Below, one piece after another: positions 22,206 through 33,842 of a DNA stretch of 64,000 bases (its first letter is position 1; every line of letters begins with the position of its first letter). The stretch spans positions 19,935,105-19,999,104 of the forward strand of contig NC_059081.1 of NCBI RefSeq assembly GCF_020497125.1, given 5' to 3'. The DNA comes from Mauremys mutica. Its lineage: Eukaryota; Chordata; Testudines; Geoemydidae. Made by a program: the position numbers and the translations under genes. The notes under the pieces are model-generated. The model saw only the letters and a list, made by a program, of their open reading frames with translations. It did not search any database and was not told the origin of the DNA.

Positions 22206-25111
22206 CTATAACTGCTCAATAACACACACTGGGTGCTTTACTAGTTTGCTATATTTTTTGGTGCTTGTGGCTTCTTGTGCTTCTTTTAGTTTGCCCCATC
22301 TGTTTTTCAGGATCAGCATAACTTTCTCTTAATTTCTCAACCTTTATCATATGCTCAAGTTTACTAAAGAATTTTTGTATGGGGGTTCTCCTTCTCCTGG
22401 GAGCTGGTCCTCCTGTGTTGTGTTCACAGGTCTGCTACAGGCTTCTCATGACCTCAAACAAATCACTTAGGCAATAGTTTCAACATTGGGTCTCTAAAAT
22501 TATTTAAGTTCAAGGGGGGGGGGGGTCTGCATAAGCACAGTTTCTGCCAGACTGTATAGTGTGCAAGGTCAAACCTTAGTCCCGCCATCCCTCCAATAGC
22601 CCTGTTTTTTTGGTAAGTACTATTGGTACTTGTTTTCAAGTACATACCTAAATTTCCTGCAGTACTATGTCTTTTTGCTTTACTTTCTGCTATTGCTGTT
22701 ACTGGTGTTCCTTCCCCTTCTGTCAATGGTTTTAGAGCCCTGTCCTGCGAGGTGTTGAGATTTCTCAGGTCCCTTATTTCAGAGGGTATCAACACCTTTC
22801 AGGAGTCACCCAGCACCATTCAGGATCAGGCCCTTGGACTGCACAATCTTCTTTAAAGGGAAGTGGTGAAAATGATATCATTTAAGGCATTTAAAACTAC
22901 ACTGGATGGCTGGACAGCACAGTAGAAAATACACCACAAAAAGCAATCCCACATTATTATGGAAATAGGTCCTCTCAATCTTCATCTATCTTTAACACTT
23001 GTCCTCCTCCGCTCCTCCCTTTCTTTTCACTCAAACCTTACAAAACTGAAATTTGAAAGAGTGAGACATAAATTTGTATACAACACTGTCATTTCGTTTA
23101 TTTTTTCAACTGAAAAGCACTTTCCTCTTTTTCCGTTAAGAAAATTGAGCTTCCAAGAACTTGATGTGCAAACTTCATTTTTATATCCTGCAAAATTGAG
23201 TATGCTGAATGAAACTGAAAGATAAAGATGTATTTTTGACTACGATCAAATTAAAGCAATTTTAGACTAATTTAGCATCCGAGGAACACAAGGAATTCAA
23301 TCCACAATGGCTGCCATAAGCACCAGTTACAAATATATATATTAAATCCATTGACCATGGATCTTTATCAAAGTCAAAAGCAGTTACCGCCAATGCTTCA
23401 GCCTCAAATTTTGATATGTGAGACTTTGAAATAATCAACATATATAAGTAAATATGATATAGATATTTAGGTTAACTGGATTGTGAGTTACTATACATTT
23501 TGAATTCTTTCCTTTGGCTAAATAAAAGTGGTCAGAATATATATATTTTTAAAGCAGGATAGTAATTATTTAGTTCACCTTTTTATTACCCAAAGATTGG
23601 TAAATGGATTTTCTTAAAATTTTTCCTCAAAATGCCATAGAGTGGAAGCCAAGCCTGGAAAAGTTCAACCACAGGGGTGAATTTTCTAAAAGTTATGAGT
23701 GAATGAAAGTTCATGTTATAATGGAAACAATTTTGCAACATTAACTATTATGGTCATTTCCTGCTATTTTTGCCATTATTGAATAATAGGTTTATTTGAA
23801 AATTCAGTGTTAAAACTCAGAAAAGAGACTAACACGGTACTGAAAATCCAGCTGTACTGTAATTCAAGGAAAGCTACTGTATACATTAAAGAGATTAGCG
23901 GAAAGACTGATATGCCTTTAGCATAATTGAATGGTGGTTTTCAGCTGACTTGTAGTGGAAGCCTGCACACTTACTTATAAATATATGTGAATGTCTGATA
24001 TTAATGCATTCTGTGTTTCCACTACAAAGAATCATCTCCTTGCTGATGCCACAAAAACCATCCACTGTGCTGATTTAAGAACTTAGGAAGTATGAACCTA
24101 GAACGAGGAAACCACGTGTAGTGGCTATATTTGTCTTTATTTTAGTTAGAAATTGTTCCTTCTTATCTCCATTTTCTCCCAGTTTTCTCTGGCCCTTCTT
24201 AAAATTTGTATCCTGTATACTGCTTGTTCGTACTGCAGCCCTTTTGTATTTTATTCTATACATTTTTATACTGTTGGTGAGAAAATATTCTGTCTAAAAT
24301 CCTTTATGCCATGGACTTTCTTAACTTAAATTGCCTGCATTTTTTTTTACTGAATATCCTAGCAGCTCATGTACCATTGTTGCATTTTTCTTCTGTGTTC
24401 CCTTTAGAACTTTTGTTATGCCTCAAAGTGGTTGCCTCTTGATTTCTTCTTAAAGAATATGAGCCTTATTTCTCTACTAAATCACTAGGTTACTCAGTTC
24501 ACTGTTTTCCCTCTGCTGCACCTTCTCCATTTCTATAAATCCTTTGTATAATAATCTGACAGTTCAGTTTCCACAGTGTTACAAATGGGAACTGTTGGTA
24601 AGCAAAACTAGGAATTCTTCCTTTGCTAAAATTTCCTGGAAAAGAAAATTGTACTAAGTTTCTTGGGAGTGACTGTCCTCTTGAAAATCTATTCCTATAT
24701 CCTTAATGAAATTTAGTCTCTAGATTTATGCTTTTGAGGTATATTCGCCAGTGCTGAAGTGAAGCTTTTAGTGTAGATTAGAATTTTCCCTATTTCCCCA
24801 TTTCTAGGTTGCACGTTAGATATTGTCTTGTTCGTCAACTCAGTTATGTAATGTTAAAGCTCCTTATTTCTTTTTGTCATTTTGATTAGAGTTTTGGGCA
24901 GATCTTGTTAACCTCTGTTTTTTTGTCAGCCTTCATACTTCCTTATTTTTAATCACCTTTTCTAACGTGACCTTTATTTCATTAAGCAATTCTTCCCCCT
25001 CACTGAAAAAGTAGGTCTTATTATGGTGTATATGTATTTCATAGAGGAGAACAAATATAAAACAGTACAAATGCCTAGTAACCTACTCTTTCGGGCTTCA
25101 TTGTCTATAGT
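22206..25111. other. Mostly unrecognised; one MITE relic
   Basis: A MITE relic at 22736-22833 runs from GAGCCCTGTCCTGCGAGG to CAGGATCAGGCCC. A 13-nt G run starts at 22515. A few codons near 22860-22910 faintly resemble a CR1 C-terminus. No gene-like frame is seen. Confidence 0.5.
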
Positions 25112-25420
25112 AATAATAATTATTAATGCATTACAGTAGTGCCTAGAGGACCCTAACTGGTATTGGGGTCCCATTGTGCCGAGTTCTGTATATGCATATA
25201 GTAAAAGACAATCTCTGTCCCAAAGAGTTTGAAATCTAACTAGGAAAGGCAGACAAAAGTTGAGGGAAATTTGGTCAGAATATTCTTTCTATTTTACAGA
25301 TGGGGGGAACTTAGGCACACACAAATTAAATGATTTGACTAAGGTCAGATAAGATGCCATTGGCAGAGCCAAAAAACTAGAGCCACATCTCCTGAAATCA
25401 AATTACAGTAAATTCATCCT
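25112..25420 (-). repeat. CORE-SINE/MIR-like relic
   Basis: ACAGATGGGGGGAACTTAGG and TGGCAGAGCC around 25298-25372 are the inverted MIR core. The 5' part (GTGCCTAGAGGACCC, CCATTGTGCCGAG) matches relics at 27645-27745 and 46957-47050, and inverted at 49255-49372. Old and non-coding. Confidence 0.65.
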
Positions 25421-27569
25421 TCCTCTCAGATCGCTGACACTCTCTTTTGTGCTGTCCTTACTTGAAAATATTTTCCTAATTCAACATTTTGTGCAACCTT
25501 TGTTTTGTCTAGTAAGTCTGTTTTAGGTAAGTACACACATTTTAAGTGCTTAAGAGGGCATCAACAGAAAAGAGTCCAAAAAAATAAAATAAAAACAAAT
25601 ATGTGGAAACCCAGCAAAATAAGATTTTAGATTAGATTTAGTCTACAGACATATGCTTTTGATACAGAGTGCTAGAATTTTATGGGTGGAGAGTATAAAA
25701 GGTGAAGAATCAAATATTTTATCAAATAATAGGGGGCTGAAAATATTGTTGTCTGAGTGTAGGAGTGCTTCTATATACTGATATACCTGGTTGGGAGGCA
25801 GGGTATATACTATGCATGTGCACCAGCAAGGACTTCACCTTGGAATTTTTTCCTTTCGTAGTCACTGTGGTATTTTAGGGGTGGTTGGATGCAAGCCCTG
25901 AGTAGTGCACATTGTGAATAAGCATTCGGCTGCCTCAGGGCTTTTTGTTTTCCAGCCCTTGCATATGATGTATACAATTTCAAAACACTATGTATACCCG
26001 GCAAATTCAAGATGATGGTTTCTCAGTTCCTTAGATTTCATGCAGAAAGAAATGCCTTGCTAGGGCTGGCCAAGCTACTGTAGTTTGGCTAATGACTGCG
26101 AGACAGCTGAGTAGCTGAGACATAGCCACATGCTTATTCACAATGTCCACGACCACCCACTTGTTGAACCAGAAGAGGATCTGCTTGTCATGCATCCAGG
26201 CAAATGGAATAACTTGCAGGATCAGTCTCTATATCGTGATCAATAAATATTTCTTAGATGTTCAACAGAATATCATCAGTTTTAGATGCTTTGTTAATAA
26301 AAAATCACTCAACAAACTAATAGTTCATTTTATTCTTCCTACTACTAGTGTCTCAGTTAGTGTGAAAATTGAAATCTTCTGTTACCACTAATGTTCTTTT
26401 AATCTTTTTATCTTATTTGTTTAGATCAGTCAATAATAATTCCTAATAGCAATATGATCTTAAAAATTCAAGCCATAAATATTTTACCCTTTTAAAGTTC
26501 CTTAAAAGTGTAACTGGAATAGGAAATTGATTCTGCTTCCATTGGATGCAATAGACTGAATTGGCATAAATATTCCATAACCTTTCAGTTCAGATATTAA
26601 ATTATTAATGACAAGAATGACATGTGACAATTCAATTTACATAGTCAAAAAATAACCCTGATCTAGTTCACTTAAAAAACTTTTTACACTCACTCTTTCT
26701 CTGTCTGTCTCTCTCTTTCACAGCCCAAACTCTTGATTGGAGACCCTGTTAACTTGTGAAGTCTGCTTGGGTGTCGGGCAACAATATCAAACTGCAATTT
26801 ACACTCAATTATAGGAACACTGAAAGTATAATTTGAAATTAAAACTGGGTTGGAATATATAGGCTGATCATAATTCAAATGGCATTTGAGGTGAAACCAA
26901 AAAATAAATGTACAGGCAAAAATCTTGAAGTTGATTCACATATGAAAATATTCAAAAGCATCAAAATGAATAAATTGTTTTCTCTTGTGAATTCCTTTTC
27001 ACTGTTAACGGAACACTTGTAGTATTGATGATGTATCTTACAAGTTACCTAGATTGCTTTTTACCACTGGAGAAAACAAAATTACTTTAATATTTTTGAA
27101 GATTTTATAAGAAGCATCATGGGAGCTTATTAAGTTCATTTAGAACCCTGAAGAAATTTTAACTGCAGTGCTTTTTTCCCAGAGCCACTTGTATTATTTT
27201 TGAGAGGGGTAGGGAGGAAAGAGCTAGGAAGGACCCTGATAAAATAAAATAGAAAGAAGTAAAACATGACTGTAGCTTATAATTTGTGGAATTTGGGGGG
27301 AATTTTTGAGTATTAAGAGCCTATGGTTTCTCACTCTTGGGAGCTCTATTATCTATTAAATGTAAAACACCATCTAATGAGTGGTAATACCTGCAGGTGA
27401 GGTTCTGATACTATGCAACACTCAAAATATCTCATTGCAGAGAGAATATAAAAAAGGCATGCAGACCTAGAAGCAGATTTAAAATGGGGGCATATGGGGC
27501 AATCCATATCTGACAGATAATCTTACATATTTTTTCCCCTGTTAGCTGTCTGCCTGTTGTACTATGAGT
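25421..27569. other. No recognised feature
   Basis: AT-rich unique sequence. A pyrimidine-rich low-complexity tract lies near 26690-26720. No supported exon. Confidence 0.5.
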
Positions 27570-27632
27570 ATTCTCTGAGCTTGATTCTTCTCTTACTTGC
27601 ATCAGTGTAATTTGGAAGAGAATCTGGCCCAC
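27570..27632. repeat. Short palindromic MITE relic
   Basis: GCTTGATTCTTCTCTTAC faces GTAATTTGGAAGAGAATCTGG, an imperfect inverted repeat. Relatives lie near 44750-44810, 51064-51125 and 57536-57605. Confidence 0.5.
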
Positions 27633-27644
27633 TGGCTCAGATCA

Positions 27645-27745
27645 TCAACTGCTGCTATCATTATTTATTTGTAATACCATAGCGTTTAGGAGCCTAGTCA
27701 GGGATCAGGACCCCATTGTGCTACGCCTTATACAAACACAGAGCA
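27645..27745 (-). repeat. CORE-SINE/L3-like relic
   Basis: Shares the block TAGGAGCCTAGTCAGGG followed by GGACCCCATTGTGCTACG with the 25.1-kb copy, same orientation. Confidence 0.55.
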
Positions 27746-27748
27746 AGG

Positions 27749-27872
27749 TAGGGTTGCCAGCTCTCCAGGATTGTCCAGGAGTCTTCAGGAATTAAAGATT
27801 AATCTTTCATTAAAGATTGTCATGTGATGAAACCTCCAGGAATATGCCCAACCAAAATTGGTAACTCTAGAC
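27749..27872. mobile_element. Small MITE with TA target duplication
   Basis: GGGTTGCCAGCTCTCCAGG at the left and TTGGTAACTC at the right are imperfect inverted ends flanked by TA on both sides, suggesting a Tc1/mariner-type non-autonomous element. The interior has ATTAAAGATTAATC. Confidence 0.65.
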
Positions 27873-28382
27873 CTAGGGTTCCTCTTGGGTACCATAAGGA
27901 AGGCGTCTGCTACCTGCATTCCTGTTAATGTCCTCCCACGGATCTCTTTCAACTGCTCTGTCCCTGTTTGGCCTTGTCCCATCTGATGGTCTCCAGTGTC
28001 CCATTCCCTCCGCCATGCTCAGCATTCTACGTTCAGCGATGGCCTAGTTTCAGGACTTCCACTTTTTTTTGGGTGGAGGGGGGGAGGTTCTAAAAGAGTG
28101 CCCCTTCAGCTGCCAGGGTAATTTTCCATGAGGTCTACCATCCCAAAGTGTCTGGTTGGTGTGTCTCTATCCACACCCATCCCTCAATCAGGAGAACGTT
28201 AACAAATTTCTCAAGCACAATATTCTCTGTTACCTGCACCTCGGTCACCTGTCGAGGTTTAGCCAATGCCAGCAATAATCCTTGAGGGACTGGGCCACTA
28301 GCTAAGGGCAGGCCCTTGGTGGATATCTTTCTCTTCAGAAGTGCTCATGGTACATCTCTGGGGAGATGTGAAATAGTCTAAA

Positions 28383-29668
28383 ATGGCCATCTTGACCTTA
28401 AACTACAGACCAGTTAGTTTAACTTCTGTGCCAGGGAAGATAAGGGAGCAAGTAATTAAGGAAATCATCTGCCAACACTTGGAAGGTGGTAAAGTGATAA
28501 GTAATAGCCAGCATGGATTTGTAAAGAACAAATCATGTCAAACCAATCTGATAGCTTTCTTTGATAGGATAACGAGTCTTGTGGATAAGGGAGAAGTGGT
28601 GGATGTGGTATACCTAGACTTTAGTAAGGCATTTGATACGGTCTCGCATGATATTCTTATCAATAAACTAGGCAAATTCAACTTAGATGGGGCTACTATA
28701 AGATGGGTGCATAACTGGCTGGATAACCATACTCAGAGAGTAGTTATTAATGGTTTCCAATCCTGCTGGAAAGGTATAACAAGAGGGGTTCCGCAGGGGT
28801 CTGTTTTGGGACCGGCTCTGTTCAATATCTTCACCAACTACTTAGATATTGGTATAGAAAGTATGCTTATTAAGTTTGCAGATGATACCAAACTGGGAGG
28901 GATTGCAACTGCTTTGGAAGATAGGGTCATAATTCAAAATGATCTGGAGAAATGGTCTGAGGTAAACAGGATGAAGTTTAATAAAGACAAATGCAAAGTG
29001 CTCCACTTAAGAAGGAACAATCAGTTTCACACATACAGAATGGGAAGAGATTGTCTAGGAAGGAGTACAGCAGAAAGGAATCTAGGGGTTATAGTGGACC
29101 ACAAACTAAATATGAGTCAACAGTGTGATGCTGTTGCAAAAAAAGCAAACATGATTCTGGGATGCAGTAACAGGTGTGTTGTGAGCAAGACACGAGAAGT
29201 CATTCTTCCTCTCTACTCTGCACTGGTTAGGCCTCAGCTGGAGTATTGTGTCTAGTTCTGGGCACCACATTTCAAGAAAGATGTGGAGAAATTGGAGAGG
29301 GTCCAGAGAAGAGCAACAAGAATGATAAAAGGTCTAGAGAACATGACCTATGAAGGAAGGCTGAAAGAATTGGGTTTGTTTAGTTTGGAAAGAGAAGACT
29401 GAGAGGGAACATGATAGCAGTTTTCAGATATCTAAAAGGGTGTCATAAGGAGGAGGGAGAAAACTTGTTCATCTTAGCCTTTAAGGATAGAACAAGAAGC
29501 AATGGGCTTAAACTGCAGCAAGGGAGGTTTAGGTTGGACATTAGGGAAAAGTTCCTAACTGTCAGGGTGGTTAAACACTGGAATAAATTGCCTAGGGAGG
29601 TTGTGGAATCTCCATCTCTGGAGATATTTAAGAGTAGGTTAGATAAATGTTTATCAGGGATGGTCTAG
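28383..29668 (+). pseudogene. CR1 reverse transcriptase, nearly intact C-terminal two thirds
   Basis: An open frame of 290 codons carries YRPVSLTS (residues 8-15), motif A LDFSKAFDTVSHD (78-90), motif B GVPQGSVLGP (135-144) and motif C FADDT (165-169), with all three catalytic Asp residues kept. It stops at TAG 29253-29255, a CAG-to-TAG change inside the otherwise conserved LEYCV-x-FWAP. Another break near 29400 precedes the C-terminal frame 29411-29668 (HWNKLPREVVESPSLEIFKS). The listed start is only the first ATG; the true N-terminus and endonuclease are missing, so the copy cannot move by itself. Confidence 0.9.
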
Positions 29669-29755
29669 ACAGTATTTGGTCCTGCCATGAGGGCAGGGGA
29701 CTGGACTCGATGACATCTCAAGGTCCCTTCCAGTCCTAGAATCTATGAATCTATG
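28390..29755 (+). mobile_element. CR1 LINE, young-looking 5'-truncated copy
   Basis: Starts within the reverse transcriptase (near YRPVSLTS) and ends with the tail repeat GAATCTATGAATCTATG, typical of CR1. It lies opposite in orientation to the gag relic it interrupts. The tail GGACTCGATGACATCTCAAGG resembles that of the SINE at 49379-49533. Confidence 0.93.
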
Positions 29756-30644
29756 GTAGCATTGGGCATCCACAGGGACTAATCAGTCCCATCAGGTTTG
29801 GGGCCAAGAGCCTGGTCCACCACAGCAGCCACATAATTAAATCTTATTAAGAAGGCTTTGGGGTCATCCTCTGGGCCTGTCTTCATCAGTCTGACCAGGA
29901 TCCTTGGCTTTGGGATCCTCCCAAAGGGCCCTGACCCTGGGTTAGCAGCAGCTTCTGGGGGTTATGGTGGGCCAGGTGTTGTTGCTGTCCTTAGTGTTGG
30001 GTGGTCAGCTCTCAAATGAATTGCTGCTACCTCTTAGCTTTTTGCTGCTGGTGTTGTGGGGCCAGCTGTTGTAGGAACTGATTCTGCTGGAGTGCCTGTT
30101 GTTGACTATCCACCACCCACTTCAGCAGCTTATCCACATCCATGTCAACCTCTCCCCCCACAGCCCTTTTATTTTTCTTGGCTTTTCTGCAGGCCATCCA
30201 TATGTCCTTCAGCAGGACTGGGCTGTAATGCGCCCATTCTCCACAAGTTGAGTGGGGGTTGGCCCCTGCCTAGCAGTGATAGTCTGTGGCATCAGCTCCG
30301 CATAGTGGTAAGAGTTCATGGCACCAGCCCTCCCACTCCAGTGGGTTCCAACCTAAAAGCCCTATTTGGCATGGTATGGAAGGCATTTGCTACCTGCCTG
30401 GGTTGCTTCCTACTTCTGGACACATCATGGCTTGTGGTTGTCCCTTACATCTTGGACCACAGGCCTCTGAAGGCTGGGAGTCCTGGCTTTGTGCAGCATT
30501 CCTCCTCCTGAGGATACTTCCTCTGTAGCAGTGAGTTCAGGTCTGTCTCCTTCTACCCATAACTCTGCTGTGCTAAAGAGACTCCCTTTTAAGCCCCTCC
30601 TCCAACTGGACCATGCCCAGCAGCAGGGGCATTGGAACGGGGCA

Positions 30645-30757
30645 GGGGACTGACCGTGTCAGCTGACATGGGCTAAGGGATTATTTAATTGTGGTGTAAA
30701 GCACTGGGACCCTCCCACCTTGCAAGGTTTTTAATTGCAGTGTAGACATACCCTTAT
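30645..30757. repeat. Right-end fragment of a Harbinger-type MITE
   Basis: Ends with TTTTTAATTGCAGTGTAGACATACCC, whose final part is a recurrent MITE terminus. GTGTCAGCTGACATGGGCT and CTGGGACCCTCCCACC precede it. The left end is missing. Confidence 0.6.
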
Positions 30758-31339
30758 ATGAATCGACAGACATGACTACTAGGAGAAAAATGATCAGGCA
30801 AGGCAAAAATGCCATTACTAGTGTGAGATTTAAACAGCAGTGATTGTACCAAGAAGAAATAATTTTCAGAATTAAAAAAAATTCTTGTCTGAAGCCCATT
30901 GATTGGTCAAATGTGCTATAAAGGATTTAGGAGTAGTTATACCTTGAGTTCTGTAAGCCATTGTGATGTAGACTTTAAACAAATTATCTGCTGCTGTTTT
31001 AGAGGCTTTCTTCCCTTTGACTGGTGGGAGGCTGAGAACAAATTGAGGGGTGGCATTTGTTTTTTTATTTCAGTTTTGATTGTTTTTCAAACATGATGCA
31101 TTGTTCTTTCCTTCAACTGTTTAGGATGTGGATAGAAAGATAGGTGTCTGAAAGCCTGAAAATGTCCCATAACAGGAGGTGGCTTGATTAATCAAGACAG
31201 TTTTATTCTTTAAAACTACTTTTAATATTTCGATAATGGGGTACCAGTATTCAGTTTTGGAAATTCTTATAGTGAAAATAACCATCAAAAAGACTACTTT
31301 ATGCCAATGACTAATGTGGAAAGAGTCTTGTGCTTACAG
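30758..31339. other. No recognised feature
   Basis: AT-rich unique sequence; short frames only. Confidence 0.5.
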
Positions 31340-31500
31340 TACTGAATTAGGAGTCAGGAGAGCTGGATTCTGCTCCTGGCTTGGCAGTGAATGGATGGGG
31401 TCAAGACTGGTCTCTTAACCTGTCAGTGCCTCTGTTCCCTTGTCTGTCAACTGGGGATAATAAGCCAACCTTACAGGGAGGTTGTGATACTTAGTTATTT
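31340..31500 (+). repeat. CORE-SINE/MIR-like relic
   Basis: AGGAGTCAGGAGAGCTGG, TCTTAACCTGTCAGTGCC and AACTGGGGATAATAAG follow the MIR order on the plus strand. Confidence 0.65.
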
Positions 31501-32006
31501 TTTTGTTTGAAACTGTATTCAGATCATTCAGCTTCCATAGCCCATGTCATTCAAATTGTTATCATTATCCAGTTAGGAGTTTAGTATCCCGAAATGCATT
31601 TAGAAAAATTGCCATTGGATTTTCCCCCTGTTTTTGAATTCAAAGTGAAATGGTTATTTTAAAGCATTTGGTACTTGAGGGTCACTCAAATTCCCTTTGT
31701 AGTCTACCTAATTCAATTCTAGAATTGTTGAGTTGAACACTGTAACTGTCTTTTAGAGCTCTAAATAGTAAGCCAAAAATCTAGCCTTGATAAAGTCCAT
31801 GTCTTGGCCTGTCTAAGCCTTTCTCTGCATTCCAGCTGTTCTCGATAAATCTTTTTCATTTGTACATTACAGTTCATGTTTATGCTTCTAAGAGTCTAAA
31901 GCTTTGAATAAGGTGCCTAGACTACACTTATTATTGGCTTAGAGCCGTGCGCTTAGACTGCCAACCAGAATTCCAGTTGTGATGGTGCATTCTGCGATGA
32001 AGAGAA
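31501..32006. other. No recognised feature
   Basis: AT-rich unique sequence without supported genes. Confidence 0.5.
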
Positions 32007-32805
32007 TTGGGCCTGGATACACACAGCCTGAGTTACGTATCTAGGCTCCCTATACAATGAATGAGGAGAGACAGGCACCTTCGAGTGCGATCCGTAAAAG
32101 CCAGTGTGCTAGGTGGGCCCCCGCCTAAGCTAGACAATGGGAAATGGTCAACAGAGGGGTGTGTTCTAAACCCTGCTACTCTGAGATAGGTGCCAAAGCC
32201 CAGGCGGGAGGAGGCGTTTATCTCTGTGACCCAGGAACCAGGGGAAGATAGACATTTGCCCACCAGTCTTGCCTGAGAGTCTCAATCTGGTAGATGTGCT
32301 CAGAAGCTGCTGAACTGCATACAAAACAGATTAGGGCAGTGGGGGGTAGGGGAGACGAGGGAAGGACCTCACTTATAACCTTTAGCTCAGTGGTTAGAGC
32401 ACTCACCTGAGGTGTGAGAGACCCTGTTTCTAGTTCCCCTGCTGCCTGATGAGAAGAGATTTGAAGAAGGGCCTGCCACCTCTCAGGTGAGTGCCCAAGC
32501 CACCAGAGTATGGGATATTCTGATGTGGGGCTTCCCTCAATCTCTTCTAGGGAAGTTGTTCCACATTAATTATTTAAGTGAATAATTAAATATTAATTGG
32601 GGTAGGGAGAGCGAGAATCACTCTATAGGTGCTTAGGGAACTTTTACTGCCAAAAATGTGGTGCCAAGTGAGTTTATGCACCTACAGAGTTAGCTGGCTG
32701 CCAAGCAAGGGTTTTAGCTGGTGCCTAAAAATGGGATTTATGTGCCTAAGTCTAGGAGTTAGGCATCTAAGTATGTTTGTGGACCGGAGCCTTATTCACT
32801 GGGAA
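32007..32805 (+). mobile_element. Second copy of the tRNA-module element
   Basis: AATGAATGAGGAGAGACAGG and the following bases match the inverse of 8785-8820 in the element at 7663-8894. The centre has one plus tRNA-like module (32385-32440, CAGTGGTTAGAGCACTCACC) and one minus module (32461-32510), a fold-back pair around TGCCTGATGAGAAGAG. GGATATTCTGATGTGGGG is shared with the first copy. The ends are eroded, so the boundaries are approximate. Confidence 0.65.
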
Positions 32806-32985
32806 TTGAACAAGCATGAATTCATTTTACACACAATCTCAAGTAATCATCCGATACCAAGGTTACTTTTTTGGGGCCAATTCATCCCCATTTAAAGGAC
32901 TGAAAACTAACTTTCCGTTAATGACGTTTCCACCTGAGGTTTCAGTCAATGATGTTGACTTTGCCCCAACAGAAGCAATTTTTCT

Positions 32986-33534
32986 AGGACTCCCAGGGCC
33001 GCCCGGGGGGGGGGGCAAGAGGGGCAATTTGCCCCAGGCTCCAGGCCCCACAGGGGCCCCCACAAGAGTTTTTCGGGGCCCCTGGAGCGGGGTCCTTCAC
33101 TCGCTCCGGGGGGCCCGGAAAACTCTTGTGGGGCCGGGCGCAGGAGCTTCTGCCACTCCCGGTCTTCGCCGGCAGAGGGTCCTTCCGCTCCGAAGCAGAA
33201 GGACCCCCCACTGGCGAATTACTGCTGAAGTGGGACCCGCCGCCGAAATTCAGCTCGGTCTTCAGCGGTAATTCGGCAGCGGGGGTCCCTTCCCTTCCGG
33301 GACCCACCGCCGAAGTGCCCCGAAGACCCGTGGCGGGGGCCCCCCGCTGCCGAATTACCGCCGAAGACCGAGCTGAACTTCGGCGGCGGGTCCCGCTTCG
33401 GCGGTAATTCAGCGGCGGGGGGGTCCCCGCCGCGGGTCTTCGGGGCACTTCGGCGGTGGGTCCTGGAACGGAAGGGCCCCCCGCTGCTGAAGACCCCAGG
33501 CCCCCGGAATCCTCTGGGTGGCCCTGAGGACTCC
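32986..33534. mobile_element. GC-rich palindromic hAT MITE with perfect 8-bp target duplication
   Basis: The element is 32994-33526 (533 bp). AGGACTCC flanks it at 32986-32993 and 33527-33534. Ends CAGGGCCGCCCGG and CTGGGTGGCCCTG form the inverted terminus. The interior is very GC-rich with repeated, inverted CCGCCGAA/TTCGGCGG units that can fold on themselves. Open frames inside follow from this composition and are not genes. Confidence 0.95.
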
Positions 33535-33599
33535 ACTTGTTCCCTGGAACACTGGAGCAATTCTTTAAATCTTTACATACATGTGACCTCTTCTCCTGT

Positions 33600-33689
33600 C
33601 ACTTACACTGGTATAAGCCAGGAGTGATTCATTTTAATTCAACAAAGTTGCACCAGTTTAAATCAGTGTAAAAGACAGAACAGTTTCCA
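33600..33689. repeat. Palindromic MITE relic
   Basis: TTACACTGGTATAAGCC faces CACCAGTTTAAATCAGTGTAA as an imperfect inverted repeat. Confidence 0.5.
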
Positions 33690-33842
33690 ACTGCCAGAAG
33701 CTGGTACTAGATGAAAGGGATCACTCAAAATTGCTCTGTTCTGCTCATTCCCTCTGAAGCATCTGGCACTGGCCACTGTCACACAGGATACTGCCCTAGA
33801 TGGATCATTGATTTGACCAGGTATGGCTGTTCTTATGTTCTT
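33690..33842 (+). mobile_element. CR1 3' tail fragment
   Basis: GAAGCATCTGGCACTGGCC, then CCTAGATGGATCATTGA and TTCTTATGTT, match the end of the CR1 at 18.7-22.1 kb. Only the untranslated tail is present. Confidence 0.85.

Larger units (their letters stand above)
27873..30640 (-). pseudogene. SCAN-type gag remnant of a Ty3/gypsy-like retroelement, split by CR1
   Basis: On the minus strand, 30170-30060 gives DKLLKWVVDSQQQALQQNQF, a Gln-rich coiled-coil-like start. About 29910-29810 gives LVRLMKTGPEDDPKAFL, a gag-like segment. After the CR1, 28250-28150 gives VTENIVLEKFVNVL and WIETHQPDTLG, resembling a SCAN domain. SCAN-bearing gags are known from Gmr1-like gypsy elements, which are thought to be the source of vertebrate SCAN domains. 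Many stops interrupt it and no protease, polymerase or integrase is seen here. Boundaries are approximate. Confidence 0.6.

Noticed and set aside
30056..30511. Plus-strand 151-codon frame
   Set aside because: It is the antisense of the SCAN-type gag relic, which reads better on the minus strand.
32816..33560. Overlapping open frames of 113-154 codons on both strands
   Set aside because: They come from the GC-rich palindromic MITE, where stops are rare in all frames.
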